This document shows positions 16,414 through 24,701 of a stretch of DNA of 64,000 nucleotides, piece by piece. The notes under the pieces were generated by a model that did not search any database, was not told where the DNA came from, and was given only the letters and a program-made list of their open reading frames with translations. Origin of the DNA: Paracoccaceae bacterium Fryx2 (lineage in GTDB: Bacteria > Pseudomonadota > Alphaproteobacteria > Rhodobacterales > Rhodobacteraceae); assembly GCA_032334235.1 (NCBI GenBank), contig JAVSGI010000005.1:248001-312000 (forward strand), written 5' to 3'. Both the position numbers and the translations under genes were made by a program. The first letter of the stretch is position 1, and the number at the start of each line of letters is the position of its first letter.

Positions 16414-17271
16414 CTATCCTGCGTTCTTCATGTTGGCCCCGGCAGCGGTGCCCGCTGCGTGGGCGCGGGGGCCGTGGAAATAGGCATGAACCCAGGGGTC
16501 ATCGACCTCCAGCATCTCGGCCATGGTGCCGGTGACCAGCACCTTCTTCTGCGCCAGCACCGCGATCCGGTTGCAGGTGGCGTGCAGTGTATCAAGATCA
16601 TGCGTCACCAGAAACACCGAAAGCCCCAGCGCCTGCTGCAACGACCCGATCAGCGCGTCGAACTCCGACGCGCCGATCGGGTCCAGCCCGGCGGTCGGCT
16701 CGTCCAGCAGCAGGATTTCGGGGTCGAGCGCCAGCGCCCGCGCCAGACCCGCGCGCTTGCGCATCCCCCCCGAAAGCTCGGCCGGGTAAAGCGCACCCGC
16801 CTTGGCGGGCAGCCCGACCATCGCCAGCTTCAGGTCGGCCAGGCTGCGGCGCACGCCCGCGTCAAGCTCCAGCCGCTCGCGCATCGGGGCCTCGACATTC
16901 TCGCGCACCGTCAGGGCGGAAAACAGCGCGCCGTCCTGGAACATCACGCCCCAGCGCCGTTCGGTGGCGCGCAGGTCGGCGTCGGCCGCGTGCAGCACAT
17001 CGACGCCCAGCACGCGGATGCTGCCCGCCTGCGGCCTTTGCAGGCCGACGATCGACCGCAGCAGCACCGACTTGCCGGTGCCCGACCCGCCCACCACGCC
17101 CAGCACCTCGCCCCGGTAAAGGTCGAGGTCCAGCCCGTCATGGATCACCGACCGCCCGAACCGGTTGACCAGCCCGCGCACCTCGATCACCGCCTCGCCC
17201 GTGCCGCCGCTGCCCGTGCCGCCATTGCCCGTGCCGCCGTTGCCCATTTCGCCGCTGCCCGCGCCGGTCAT
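16414..17271 (-). CDS. mlaF: Mla-type ABC transporter ATP-binding protein with a Gly-Thr-rich N-terminus
   Basis: 285 residues. Walker A GGSGTGKS, signature LSGGMRKRAGLARAL (the variant typical of MlaF/Ttg2A) and Walker B LLLDEPTAGLDP. The first 26 residues are low complexity, with three near repeats of GNGGT/GSGGT, absent from usual MlaF. The start overlaps the mlaE stop by 4 bp. An internal start just before the ATPase domain (around EAVIEVRGL) has no ATG, so the extension appears real. Confidence 0.92.
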   Translation of the reverse strand: MTGAGSGEMGNGGTGNGGTGSGGTGEAVIEVRGLVNRFGRSVIHDGLDLDLYRGEVLGVVGGSGTGKSVLLRSIVGLQRPQAGSIRVLGVDVLHAADADLRATERRWGVMFQDGALFSALTVRENVEAPMRERLELDAGVRRSLADLKLAMVGLPAKAGALYPAELSGGMRKRAGLARALALDPEILLLDEPTAGLDPIGASEFDALIGSLQQALGLSVFLVTHDLDTLHATCNRIAVLAQKKVLVTGTMAEMLEVDDPWVHAYFHGPRAHAAGTAAGANMKNAG

Positions 17272-18386
17272 ATGCCCAGCGCCGCAAAGAAGATCGAGAA
17301 GGTGGCATCCGCCAGGATCACCATGAAGATCGCCTGCACCACCGACCGCGAGGTCAGCCGCCCCAGCGAATCGGCGTTGCCCTCGACCTGCATCCCCTGG
17401 TAGCAGCCGATCACCCCGATGATCAGCGCAAAGAACGGGGCCTTCACGATGCCCACCAGAAAATGCGACACGTCGGTGTCCAGCAGCCGGGTGCGGAACA
17501 TCCCCGGCGAGATGCCCAGTTCATACCAGGTCATCATCGCGCCCCCCAGCAGGCCCGCGATATCGGCCAGAAACCCAAGCACCGGCAGCATGATCAACAG
17601 CGCCAGCACCCGCGGCAGCACCAGCACCTCGATCGGGTCCAGCCCCAGCGTCCGCATCGCGTCGATCTCCTCGCGCATCTTCATCGACCCGATGGCGGCG
17701 GTGAAGGCCGAGGCCGACCGCCCCGCCACGATGATCGCCGTCAGCAGGATGCCCAACTCGCGCAGCACCGAAATCGCGATCAGGTCCACGGCGAACACCT
17801 CGGCCCCGAACTGGCGCAACTGGTCCGCACCCTGAAAGGCCAGCACGATCCCGATCAGGAACGCCATCAGCGCCACGATCGGCACCGCGTTCAGCCCGGC
17901 CTGCTGCATGTGGAACACCAGCGCCGTCACCCGCAAGCGTGACGGGTGCAGCAGCGTGTGGACCAGCCGCGCGATCACCAGCCCGAAAAAGCCTGTCACC
18001 CGCAGCAGCCCCTGCACGAAGGCATGGCTGGCACGGCCCACCCGCTCCAGCGCGTCGGCAACCGGGGCAAAGCGTTTCGGCCTGCCGGGCGGGGCATCGT
18101 CGGGCAGGGCATCGCGCACGGTCTCCAGCAGCAGGAGCTGCGCCTCGGTGCCGCCCTGCAACCGCATTCCGCCGCGCCGCTCTGCCGTGACGATCACCCA
18201 GGCCCCGGCGGTATCCAGTGCGGTGATGCCCGCCAGATCCAGCGCCGTCACGCCGTCGGCCTCGAGCGCGCGCATCATCGGGTCCAGCGTGCCGATCCGC
18301 GCCAGCACGAAATCGCCCTCCAGCCGGGCGGTGCCCGACGCCGCGGTTTCCCCGACATCCTGTCCCGTCGCCGTAGCGGCCGACAT
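17268..18386 (-). CDS. mlaE: MlaE-type permease with an N-terminal STAS-like domain
   Basis: 372 residues. The C-terminal 250 residues are the MlaE/YrbE permease (QAGLNAVPIVALMAFLIGIVLAFQGADQLRQFGAEVF...SMKMREEIDAMRTLGLDPIEVLVLPR). Residues about 20-110 form a STAS-like domain (ALDLAGITALDTAGAWVIV), a fusion well known in alphaproteobacteria that replaces a separate MlaB. First gene of the operon. The 295 bp upstream, shared with csbD, must hold its promoter. Confidence 0.92.
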   Translation of the reverse strand: MSAATATGQDVGETAASGTARLEGDFVLARIGTLDPMMRALEADGVTALDLAGITALDTAGAWVIVTAERRGGMRLQGGTEAQLLLLETVRDALPDDAPPGRPKRFAPVADALERVGRASHAFVQGLLRVTGFFGLVIARLVHTLLHPSRLRVTALVFHMQQAGLNAVPIVALMAFLIGIVLAFQGADQLRQFGAEVFAVDLIAISVLRELGILLTAIIVAGRSASAFTAAIGSMKMREEIDAMRTLGLDPIEVLVLPRVLALLIMLPVLGFLADIAGLLGGAMMTWYELGISPGMFRTRLLDTDVSHFLVGIVKAPFFALIIGVIGCYQGMQVEGNADSLGRLTSRSVVQAIFMVILADATFSIFFAALGI

Positions 18387-18619
18387 GCCTCAGGCGATCC
18401 GGCGCAGGCGGGCGCGCGGCCGGGTGCCCCGGCAAACGCCGGAACCGCGGCGGCCGGGCAGGCCGACGGGCAAGGAAAGCTTCGGGCAATTTCGGGACAT
18501 GTTTCACCTTAAGGCATTCGTGGTCCTGCATCAATGCCCGGCAGCCGCCGAGGTTCCCTCCCGCCGGAATTTGCCCGCGCGCCATGCCAAATTGTCACGC
18601 CGAAAGCCGCACCGCATCG

Positions 18620-18645
18620 GGAACCATGGCCGCCCCGGCCGCGTT
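18620..18645 (+). promoter_or_regulatory. EcfG-type promoter of csbD
   Basis: GGAAC (18620-18624), a 17-bp spacer, then CGTT (18642-18645), 37 bp before the CsbD start. This is an exact match to the EcfG/RpoE2 consensus. CsbD proteins are typical general-stress targets. Confidence 0.75.
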
Positions 18646-18681
18646 TGCTCCGTACACGACCTCGCAACGAAGGAGAAAGCG

Positions 18682-18879
18682 ATGAACTGGGATCAGATCG
18701 AAGGCAAGTGGAAGCAGCTCAAGGGCAAGGCCCAGACGCAGTGGGGCAACATCACCAATGACGACTGGGACCGCATCGAAGGCCGCCGTGAAGAGATCGT
18801 CGGCCTCGTGCAGGAAAAATACGGCAAGGCCAAGGACGAGGCCGAGCGCGAAGTCGACGACTGGATGAAGACCCAGTAA
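18682..18879 (+). CDS. CsbD family stress-response protein
   Basis: 65 residues from ATG 18682 with AAGGAG upstream. MNWDQIEGKWKQLKGKAQTQ is the classic CsbD start, and the rest is charged and helical. CsbD proteins accumulate under general stress, with unclear molecular role. The exact EcfG-type promoter 37 bp upstream and the EcfG-like sigma gene 3 kb away fit that regulation. Three hairpin repeats follow the stop codon. Confidence 0.93.
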   Translation: MNWDQIEGKWKQLKGKAQTQWGNITNDDWDRIEGRREEIVGLVQEKYGKAKDEAEREVDDWMKTQ

Positions 18880-18886
18880 TCCTTCG

Positions 18887-18990
18887 TCGGCCCGCAGTCA
18901 CCGCTGCGGGCCGAAACGCTCGTACGTGCCCGTCGGCCCGCAGTCACCGCTGCGGGCCGAGGCGTTTGAAGTTCCGCAGTCACCGCTGCG
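18887..18990. repeat. Three tandem hairpin repeats downstream of csbD
   Basis: TCGGCCCGCAG / CTGCGGGCCGA arms (11 bp) enclose TCACCG at 18887-18914 and again at 18933-18960. A third copy at 18974-18990 keeps only the core CCGCAGTCACCGCTGCG. Periods are 46 and 36 bp. They could act as a terminator or mRNA-stabilising element. No repeat-spacer regularity of CRISPR type. Confidence 0.8.
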
Positions 18991-19129
18991 CGCCGCCGCG
19001 CCGGACCCCGCCGGAAGCCCCCGCCAGTGCGGCGCCCGGTTCGGCAGGGGCATATCTTCCCCTGATGCCACGCGGCCCGCAATCTGGTAGCATCCCCCCG
19101 CCGCATCCAGCGGACCAAGAGCCCTTCCG

Positions 19130-20017
19130 ATGCCCGCCGCCCCTCCCGAAACCCCTCCTGACGATCCTGTCGGCGCATCCGGCAAATCCGTGTGGCCCGG
19201 CCAGACGGCGGAACAGGCGCTCCGCCACATCACGCTGGCCTGCGCAGAGGATTTCGCGCGGCACCTCGCCGCCCTCACCGAAAGCGACGCGCCCGAAGGG
19301 CCGCACCGGGCGCGCATCGCGCTCCGGCAACTGCGCACGGCGCTGGCAGGGATGGCCCGGCTGATCAACCGTCCGGCCCGCGCCGCGGTCGAGGCCGAGG
19401 CAAGGCGGCTTTTCCGGCTGCTGGGGCACTGGCGCGATGCCGACATCCTGATGCAGCACGACACCACGGCAGCCCTCGCGGCCGACCGTGCGGCCGACCG
19501 CGCAGCACGGGCGGCAGCCATCCGCACCGAGGTGCGCGCGGCGCTGGTGCAGGCCGGGGCAGACCGCTTTGCCCCCGCGCTCCGCGCCCGCTTTGCGGGC
19601 GACGGCTGGCACCGCCGCGGGCACAAGGCCGCAAGGCGCCGCCGCGCGCCGGTGACCGGCATCGCGCGGCGGGCGCTGCGCCGCGCCTGGAAGCGATGCA
19701 CCGCCCATCGCGGCGGCATCCGCGCCATGTCGGACGCCGAACGCCATGCCTTCCGCAAGGACGCCAAGGCGCTGCGCTACCTGAGCGATTTCTTCCGGCG
19801 GCTCTGGCCGGGCAGGCGGGCAGACCGGTTTCGCGACCGGCTGGAAACCTTGCAGGACGCGCTTGGCATGCTGAACGACCTCGCCACCATCCGCGCCCGC
19901 ACCACGCCCGGCCACCCCTTGGCGCGCACCGCCCCGGACAAGCGCGCCCGCAAGGCGCTGCGCCGGTCCGAACGCGACTGGCGCAGGCTGCGCAAGGCGG
20001 GCGTGCCGGGCGTCTGA
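19130..20017 (+). CDS. CHAD domain protein
   Basis: 295 residues, very rich in Arg and His. EQALRHITLACAEDFARHL, the HRARIALRQLRTALAGM helix and HAFRKDAKALRYLSDFF are the conserved-histidine alpha-helical domain, which binds polyphosphate in characterised cases. It lacks a CYTH domain, so no triphosphatase activity is expected. Start ATG 19130 has only a weak ribosome site. No obvious operon partner. Confidence 0.85.
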   Translation: MPAAPPETPPDDPVGASGKSVWPGQTAEQALRHITLACAEDFARHLAALTESDAPEGPHRARIALRQLRTALAGMARLINRPARAAVEAEARRLFRLLGHWRDADILMQHDTTAALAADRAADRAARAAAIRTEVRAALVQAGADRFAPALRARFAGDGWHRRGHKAARRRRAPVTGIARRALRRAWKRCTAHRGGIRAMSDAERHAFRKDAKALRYLSDFFRRLWPGRRADRFRDRLETLQDALGMLNDLATIRARTTPGHPLARTAPDKRARKALRRSERDWRRLRKAGVPGV

Positions 20018-20089
20018 CGCCCCCCCTGGTCCCCCGCCTTTGCCCACGCGGCCGTTGGCCGCAGCACAATCGCCAATAATCACGAACGA

Positions 20090-20103
20090 TTGATCTGGAT
20101 CAA
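20090..20103 (+). promoter_or_regulatory. Perfect FNR/FnrL box
   Basis: TTGATCTGGATCAA is a perfect palindrome matching the FNR consensus TTGAT-N4-ATCAA. If it activates at -41.5, transcription would begin near 20138, rightward towards the TorD-like gene. This suggests anaerobic induction. Confidence 0.75.
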
Positions 20104-20397
20104 GGCCGCAAAGTCCGACAGCGGCAAGAAGAGCACCTCGAAGCCGGTCCCTCCGGCAGCAGGTTTTCCGCCGATTCCACGCCCCCCATGCCCCCGCTTC
20201 TTCTGCCCAGGACCACACCCCCGGACCCAGGAAAGGACATCGCGATGAGTGCAGGCCGTCATCCCCAGCCCTGCCGTGCCACCGCTCTGCCTCCGTCCGG
20301 AACCGATGCCGCGGATCCGTCCGCCCCCCGGTCCGGGGGCGACCGGCCAATGCCTGGACGGTTCGCCAGCCACCCTTCTTTCCAAGGTGCCCAGACC

Positions 20398-21057
20398 ATG
20401 AATACCGTCCGCCTCCATCCCGCGCGTGATGACAGAGCCGATTGCTATGCATTTCTGGGGGCGCAGTTCAGCGATTGCCCCGAACCGGCGCACCTTGCCT
20501 GTATGCGCAGCCTGGCCGACGGGGCAGGGGCGGCGGAACCGGGAACCTGCGACGCCGTCCTGACCGCCCTGCTGCCCGAGACCGACATGGCGCTGTTGTC
20601 CGCCCGGCTGCAGGCGGAACAGGCCCGTCTGTTCTGCGGTGCGGGCGAAGGCTATACCCCGCCCTTGCCCTGCGAATCCGCCTGGCGCAACGACCGCACG
20701 AAATGCACGACCATCCATGCCGTGGCGCAGGCCTATGCCGAGGCGGGTTACTGGCCCGCCCATCTTGCAGGCCCGCTCGATCATCTGGCCGAGCAGCTTC
20801 GCTTCATGGCGGCGCTCTGCCAGGCCGAAACCGAGGCGCTGCGGCTTGGCAACGCCCGCGACGCCCGGGTGGCGCGGTCGCGGCAGCGCGATTTCCTCGA
20901 CAATCATCTGCTGGTCTGGGTGCCGGGCTATTGCCGGCGGCTGGGGATCCAGACGGCAGAGCCGTTCTTTCGCGCCGTTCTGTCCGCCACCGCGCAACTG
21001 ATCGAGGCCGAGATGCTCTATCACATGCCCGTCGCCCGCCGCGTCGGCGCACGCTGA
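20398..21057 (+). CDS. TorD/DmsD family chaperone-like protein
   Basis: 219 residues from ATG 20398. The core QAEQARLFCGAGEGYTPPLP...SAWRNDRTKCTTIHAVAQAYAEAGY and the helix DHLAEQLRFMAALC match chaperones for molybdoenzyme maturation (E..RLF.G....PP.ES). An in-frame ATG at 20245 has a better ribosome site (AGGAAAGGA) and would add 51 disordered residues, so the start is uncertain. No molybdoenzyme is nearby, so its client is elsewhere. A perfect FNR box lies upstream, consistent with anaerobic respiration. Confidence 0.75.
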   Translation: MNTVRLHPARDDRADCYAFLGAQFSDCPEPAHLACMRSLADGAGAAEPGTCDAVLTALLPETDMALLSARLQAEQARLFCGAGEGYTPPLPCESAWRNDRTKCTTIHAVAQAYAEAGYWPAHLAGPLDHLAEQLRFMAALCQAETEALRLGNARDARVARSRQRDFLDNHLLVWVPGYCRRLGIQTAEPFFRAVLSATAQLIEAEMLYHMPVARRVGAR

Positions 21058-21120
21058 CCCCGCCGCCCCCCGACCAGGCCTGCCCCCGCAAGGCGGCGCC
21101 CGCCTGACACCACCCCCACG

Positions 21121-21293
21121 CCCCCGTGCCGGCCCCCGTGCCGGCCCCCGTGCCGGCCCCCGTGCCGGCCCCCGTGCCGGCCCCCGTGCCGGCCCCCGTG
21201 CCGGCCCCCCGTGCCGGCCCCCCGTGCCGGCCCCCGTGCCGGCCCCCGTCCGGCCCCCGTGCCGGCCCCCGTCCGGCCCCCCATGCCGACCCC
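21121..21293. repeat. 12-bp GC-rich minisatellite
   Basis: About 13 tandem copies of GTGCCGGCCCCC. Units start at 21126 and run regularly to 21198; then come 13-bp and 11-bp variants (GTCCGG) that degrade near 21283. The array lies between the TorD-like gene and the sigma factor. It reads as Pro-Ala-Pro-Val in one frame, but no start site or conserved protein supports coding. Confidence 0.9.
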
Positions 21294-21816
21294 ACCCGAA
21301 CCACCCCACCCGAACACCCCCCACAACGCCCTGCAGTGACCGCTCTCCGGGCGGCCCCGCCCGCCGCTCTTGCCGGTCCCGGCTGCGGCGCGGCACCGGG
21401 TTGCGGGCGGCATCGCCGCGGGTCTCGCGCCAGCGCCGACGGTCTTTCTTCTGCACCGCGGCGCGGGGCTGACGCACGTTAGTGCAGCCAATCCCGGATC
21501 GGCATTGATGGAAACAGCGGTTCCCGTGCCGAAGCATGGGAATCGGAAGCCGTCAACACGGCATTCGCGGCCCGTTCGCCTTGTCGCCAAGGACGGTTCC
21601 AGCTTCCGCGTCCGGCGTTTTCTGCGCCGGGCTGAATGGCACTTTTCAGACCCCCCGGCCGATCGCTGCCGGGCAAGACCAGACAGACCGTTTCCCGGTC
21701 CTGACGACAGTGCCACCACGCCCCGTTTCGGGGCGGCCGGCGGTGGCCGCGGATCATGCCCGGCGTCCGCTCCGCAAAAGCGGATGCAGCGAACGCCCAC
21801 TTCAAGGAGGCCACAC
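21294..21816. other. Non-coding stretch upstream of the sigma factor gene
   Basis: No ORF here has a credible start, ribosome site or recognisable product. I could not find an EcfG-type promoter for the sigma gene itself. Small inverted repeats are present (for example GCCCCGTTTCGGGGC near 21721) without a clear role. Confidence 0.5.
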
Positions 21817-22509
21817 ATGCCGGATAGCCATTCTTTCCACCGCCTGCTTGCCACCGAAATGAGGGCGCTGCGCCACTTCGCGATGAGCCTGACGCGCAAT
21901 GACGCCTCGGCACAGGATCTGGTGCAGGATACCCTGCTGAAGGCCTGGGCCAACCGCGACCGCTTCGAGGACGGCACCCGCCTGCGCGCCTGGCTGTTCA
22001 CCATCCTGCGCAACACCTTTCTGTCGGACCGCCGCAAGGCCGTGCGCGAGGTCGAGGACATCGACGGCCAGTTCGCCGCCCGCCTGTCGGTCGAACCCTC
22101 GCAGGACCATGCTGTTGCCCTGTCCGAACTGTTCGCGGCGATGCAGACCCTGCCTGCCTCGCAGCGCCACGTTCTGATGCTGGTCGGCGGCGAAGGCTAT
22201 TCGCATGACGAGGCGGCCCTGGCCGCGGGCTGCGCCGTAGGCACGGTGAAAAGCCGCATCAACCGCGCCCGCATCCGCCTTGCCGCGCTGCTGCTCAGCG
22301 AAGACGAGGCCGGCCTGCTTGCCGCGGACGCCGCCCCGGTCACCGTGCCCGAAAGCCATGCCGGACGCCGCCTTGCCCTGCGCAGCCCGATGGCGGCGCG
22401 CCTGCCGCTTGCCGCCCTCGCGGCGCGTCCCCCGGTCGGGCTGACGGTGCTGGCCGGCGCCACCCGGCCCTGGCCACGGGCGACCCGGCCCGCCGCGGTC
22501 GTCGCCTGA
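21817..22509 (+). CDS. EcfG-like ECF sigma factor with a C-terminal extension
   Basis: 230 residues from ATG 21817, AAGGAGG 7 nt upstream. Region 2 is RHFAMSLTRNDASAQDLVQDTLLKAWANRDRF followed by RLRAWLFTILRNTFLSDRRK. Region 4 is LPASQRHVLMLVGGEGYSHDEAA..GCAVGTVKSRINRARIRLA. Both match the EcfG (ECF15) general-stress group. EcfG proteins usually end soon after region 4; here about 60 Ala/Arg/Pro-rich residues follow. The partners PhyR and NepR are not in the window. Three EcfG-consensus promoters occur within 8 kb. Confidence 0.85.
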   Translation: MPDSHSFHRLLATEMRALRHFAMSLTRNDASAQDLVQDTLLKAWANRDRFEDGTRLRAWLFTILRNTFLSDRRKAVREVEDIDGQFAARLSVEPSQDHAVALSELFAAMQTLPASQRHVLMLVGGEGYSHDEAALAAGCAVGTVKSRINRARIRLAALLLSEDEAGLLAADAAPVTVPESHAGRRLALRSPMAARLPLAALAARPPVGLTVLAGATRPWPRATRPAAVVA

Positions 22510-22549
22510 CGGAACTCCCCGGCACGCCGGGATTATTTCGCAACCGGCG

Positions 22550-22574
22550 GGAACTGCCCCGACCCGGCGACGTT
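22550..22574 (+). promoter_or_regulatory. EcfG-type promoter of the secreted hypothetical gene
   Basis: GGAAC (22550-22554), 16 bp, CGTT (22571-22574), then the start codon 63 bp downstream. Exact consensus match. It lies just after the sigma gene stop, so the downstream gene is probably a stress-regulon member rather than an operon partner. Confidence 0.72.
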
Positions 22575-22636
22575 CTTTTGCCGTGGCCCCCGCCGCTATG
22601 GCGCGGGGTGCATCGGTCATTTTCCAGGAGGCTATC

Positions 22637-23128
22637 ATGATCCGTTCCGTTCTCGTCCCCGCCCTTGTCGGGCTGTCGCTGTCCACCGCAGCCTTCGCCG
22701 CGCCCGATACCAAGGTGCGCGAGATCAACGTGGACATCGACATTACCGCGCTGACCAATGCGCAGGCCGCGACCCGTTTCGCCAACATGGAAGCCGATCT
22801 GGAAAATGCGCTGACCGCGCGCCTGGTCGATCGCATCGCCGAAACCGGCGTGCGGATCAACGTCGACATCTCTGAGGTCGAGCTGAGCAACTCCTACACC
22901 GAGAACATGGGCCTCGCCCAGACCCGGCTGGTCGGCAACGTCAACGTTTCCGACGAGACCAACAATTCCAACTACGAATCCTACGAGCTGACCATCAACG
23001 TCGAAACCTCGCGGCCGTTCATCCCGGCCGGCGTCGACGTGACCGTTCTGCCGGTGAACAGCGATGTCTATTACTCCGCGATGATCGCCGCCTTTGCCGA
23101 CGGCGTGGTCAAGAACCTCGACGACTGA
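22637..23128 (+). CDS. Secreted protein of unknown function, stress-regulated
   Basis: 163 residues from ATG 22637 with CAGGAGG upstream. A clean Sec signal peptide (MIRSVLVPALVGLSLSTAAFA) is followed by a mature acidic domain rich in Asn, Asp and Val (REINVDIDITALTNAQAATRFANMEADLENAL...), probably beta-strand-rich and periplasmic. I do not recognise the family. The EcfG-type promoter upstream suggests envelope stress or general stress. No Cys, so not redox-related. Confidence 0.8.
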   Translation: MIRSVLVPALVGLSLSTAAFAAPDTKVREINVDIDITALTNAQAATRFANMEADLENALTARLVDRIAETGVRINVDISEVELSNSYTENMGLAQTRLVGNVNVSDETNNSNYESYELTINVETSRPFIPAGVDVTVLPVNSDVYYSAMIAAFADGVVKNLDD

Positions 23129-23294
23129 TCCGCGCCGCGCGCCGCGCCAGTTTCGGCACCCGCCCCGTCCTGCCCCGGCTCCGGCAGGGCGGGGCGGCCT
23201 GTTCCGGGCCGCCGGAACCCGGCCAGCGAACGCGACGCACGCCCGGCATCCGCCGCAGGCAGCGACAATCCGCCGATTGCGGCGTGATCGTGGC

Positions 23295-23309
23295 ATTTTG
23301 ATGCAAAAT
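23295..23309. promoter_or_regulatory. Palindrome upstream of the second RTX gene
   Basis: ATTTTG-ATG-CAAAAT is a perfect 6-bp inverted repeat in a locally AT-rich stretch, 115 bp before the RTX start. It is a possible operator. No specific regulator can be assigned. Confidence 0.4.
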
Positions 23310-23423
23310 CAACGATAAATTATGCGAATCACTTTTCCCGCTGTATTCATTGCCGAAATCAGGCGGAGGCAATGCCGTCACCCGGGGCCGGGCAGTGTAT
23401 TTTAGCGTTTGATAGGAGCATAC

Positions 23424-24656
23424 ATGCCTACCCCCTTGCCCCCCGACCCCACCGGACCCTTCGTCCAGACCCTGACCGGAACCGACCTTGCCGATACCCT
23501 GACCGGCGGCAGCGGCGCCGACCTGATCCTCGGCGGCAGCGGCGATGATTTCATCCTCGGCAATGCCGGAAACGACCACATCGACGGCGGCCCAGGCAAC
23601 GACACCCTTCGCGGTGGCCAGAACAACGACACGCTGATCGGCGGCGAGGGCGACGACAGCCTGGTCGGCAACGCGGGCGGCGACCTGCTGTTCGGCGGCA
23701 CCGGCAACGACTACCTCGAAACCGGCATCATGGCCTCGGTCGCCTATGGCGGCGACGGCAACGACACGATCATCGCGCGCCTGTCGGGCGGGGCCGACCA
23801 TACGCTGTCGGGCGGGGCAGGGGCCGACCGCTTCGTGCTGATCGACGCCGCCGATCCCAGCGTGTCCGACCTGAGGATCACCGATTTCGAGGCCGGGACC
23901 GACCTTCTCACGGTGGACGGCACGGCGCTGGCCACGCTGGTCAACGCGGGCGTCGCGCTGGCGGTCGGGGCGGGCACGCTGCGGCTGGCCCTGCACGGCG
24001 GCGATTCCATCACCTTCGACGGCCTGACCACCGAGGCCCTGCTGCGCGAATATGGCCTTTCCGGCAACGACAGCCTGACCGGCAGCAGCGGCGACGACCG
24101 CCTGTTCGCGGGCGACGGCAACAACCGGGCCGACGGCGGTGACGGCAACGACCTCGTGAACGGCGGCGACGGCAACGACACCCTGATCGGCGGCGCGGGC
24201 GATGACCGCATCGGCACCTTCCGCGGCATCGACCATGCCTGGGGCGGCGACGGCAACGACACGATCTACGGCCATGTCGACGAAGACTTCTTCTACGGCG
24301 GCGCGGGCAACGACCTGCTGATCTCGGGCCGCGATTCCACGCTGATGGATGGCGGCGAGGGCGACGACGTGCTCCAGGCCCGGATGGACCGCGCTGCAAG
24401 CCACACCCTGACGGGCGGCAGCGGGGCCGACACCTTCGCCTTCCTGCTGCCGACCGTCAGGCGCCTGTCCGACAGCGTGATCACCGATTTCGAGATCGGC
24501 ACCGATACCGTCACCATCGCCGGGCAGGATGCCTTTGCCTATGCCGCCAGCGTCGGGTTCAGCTTCACCGACACTGACGACGGCGCCCTGCTGGTGCTGG
24601 CAAACCGCAGCTCGATCCTGTTTCAGGATATCAGCGTCGCAGACTTCCTGACATGA
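23424..24656 (+). CDS. RTX calcium-binding repeat protein
   Basis: 410 residues from ATG 23424, TAGGAG upstream. Two blocks of GGxGxD nonapeptides (about residues 20-115 and 215-310) each lead into a non-repeat module with TDFE.GTD motifs (ITDFEAGTDLLTVDG and ITDFEIGTDTVTIAG). The two halves therefore look like an internal duplication. No signal peptide, consistent with type I secretion. No enzyme domain seen. It is unrelated in layout to the 954-residue RTX protein at 7674. Confidence 0.87.
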   Translation: MPTPLPPDPTGPFVQTLTGTDLADTLTGGSGADLILGGSGDDFILGNAGNDHIDGGPGNDTLRGGQNNDTLIGGEGDDSLVGNAGGDLLFGGTGNDYLETGIMASVAYGGDGNDTIIARLSGGADHTLSGGAGADRFVLIDAADPSVSDLRITDFEAGTDLLTVDGTALATLVNAGVALAVGAGTLRLALHGGDSITFDGLTTEALLREYGLSGNDSLTGSSGDDRLFAGDGNNRADGGDGNDLVNGGDGNDTLIGGAGDDRIGTFRGIDHAWGGDGNDTIYGHVDEDFFYGGAGNDLLISGRDSTLMDGGEGDDVLQARMDRAASHTLTGGSGADTFAFLLPTVRRLSDSVITDFEIGTDTVTIAGQDAFAYAASVGFSFTDTDDGALLVLANRSSILFQDISVADFLT

Positions 24657-24701
24657 CGGCAGCGCGGGGCGCCGGATAGCCGGGGCCCCGCCGAAACCCG
24701 C

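Noticed and set aside
18887-18990. Possible CRISPR array
   Set aside because: Only two full copies and one partial copy, each a perfect hairpin, with unequal spacers of 18 and about 13 bp and no cas genes.
20442-21107. Alternative frame over the TorD-like gene
   Set aside because: It has no recognisable motif and is biased to Arg/Ala, while the overlapping frame has the TorD pattern.
21126-21482. Pro-Ala-Pro-Val repeat protein over the minisatellite
   Set aside because: The frame is only the translation of a 12-bp repeat followed by random-looking Arg/Pro sequence. There is no ribosome site and no known family.
23409-23423. TTG start for the second RTX gene
   Set aside because: ATG 23424 has the ribosome site TAGGAG just upstream. 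The TTG would lie before that ribosome site.
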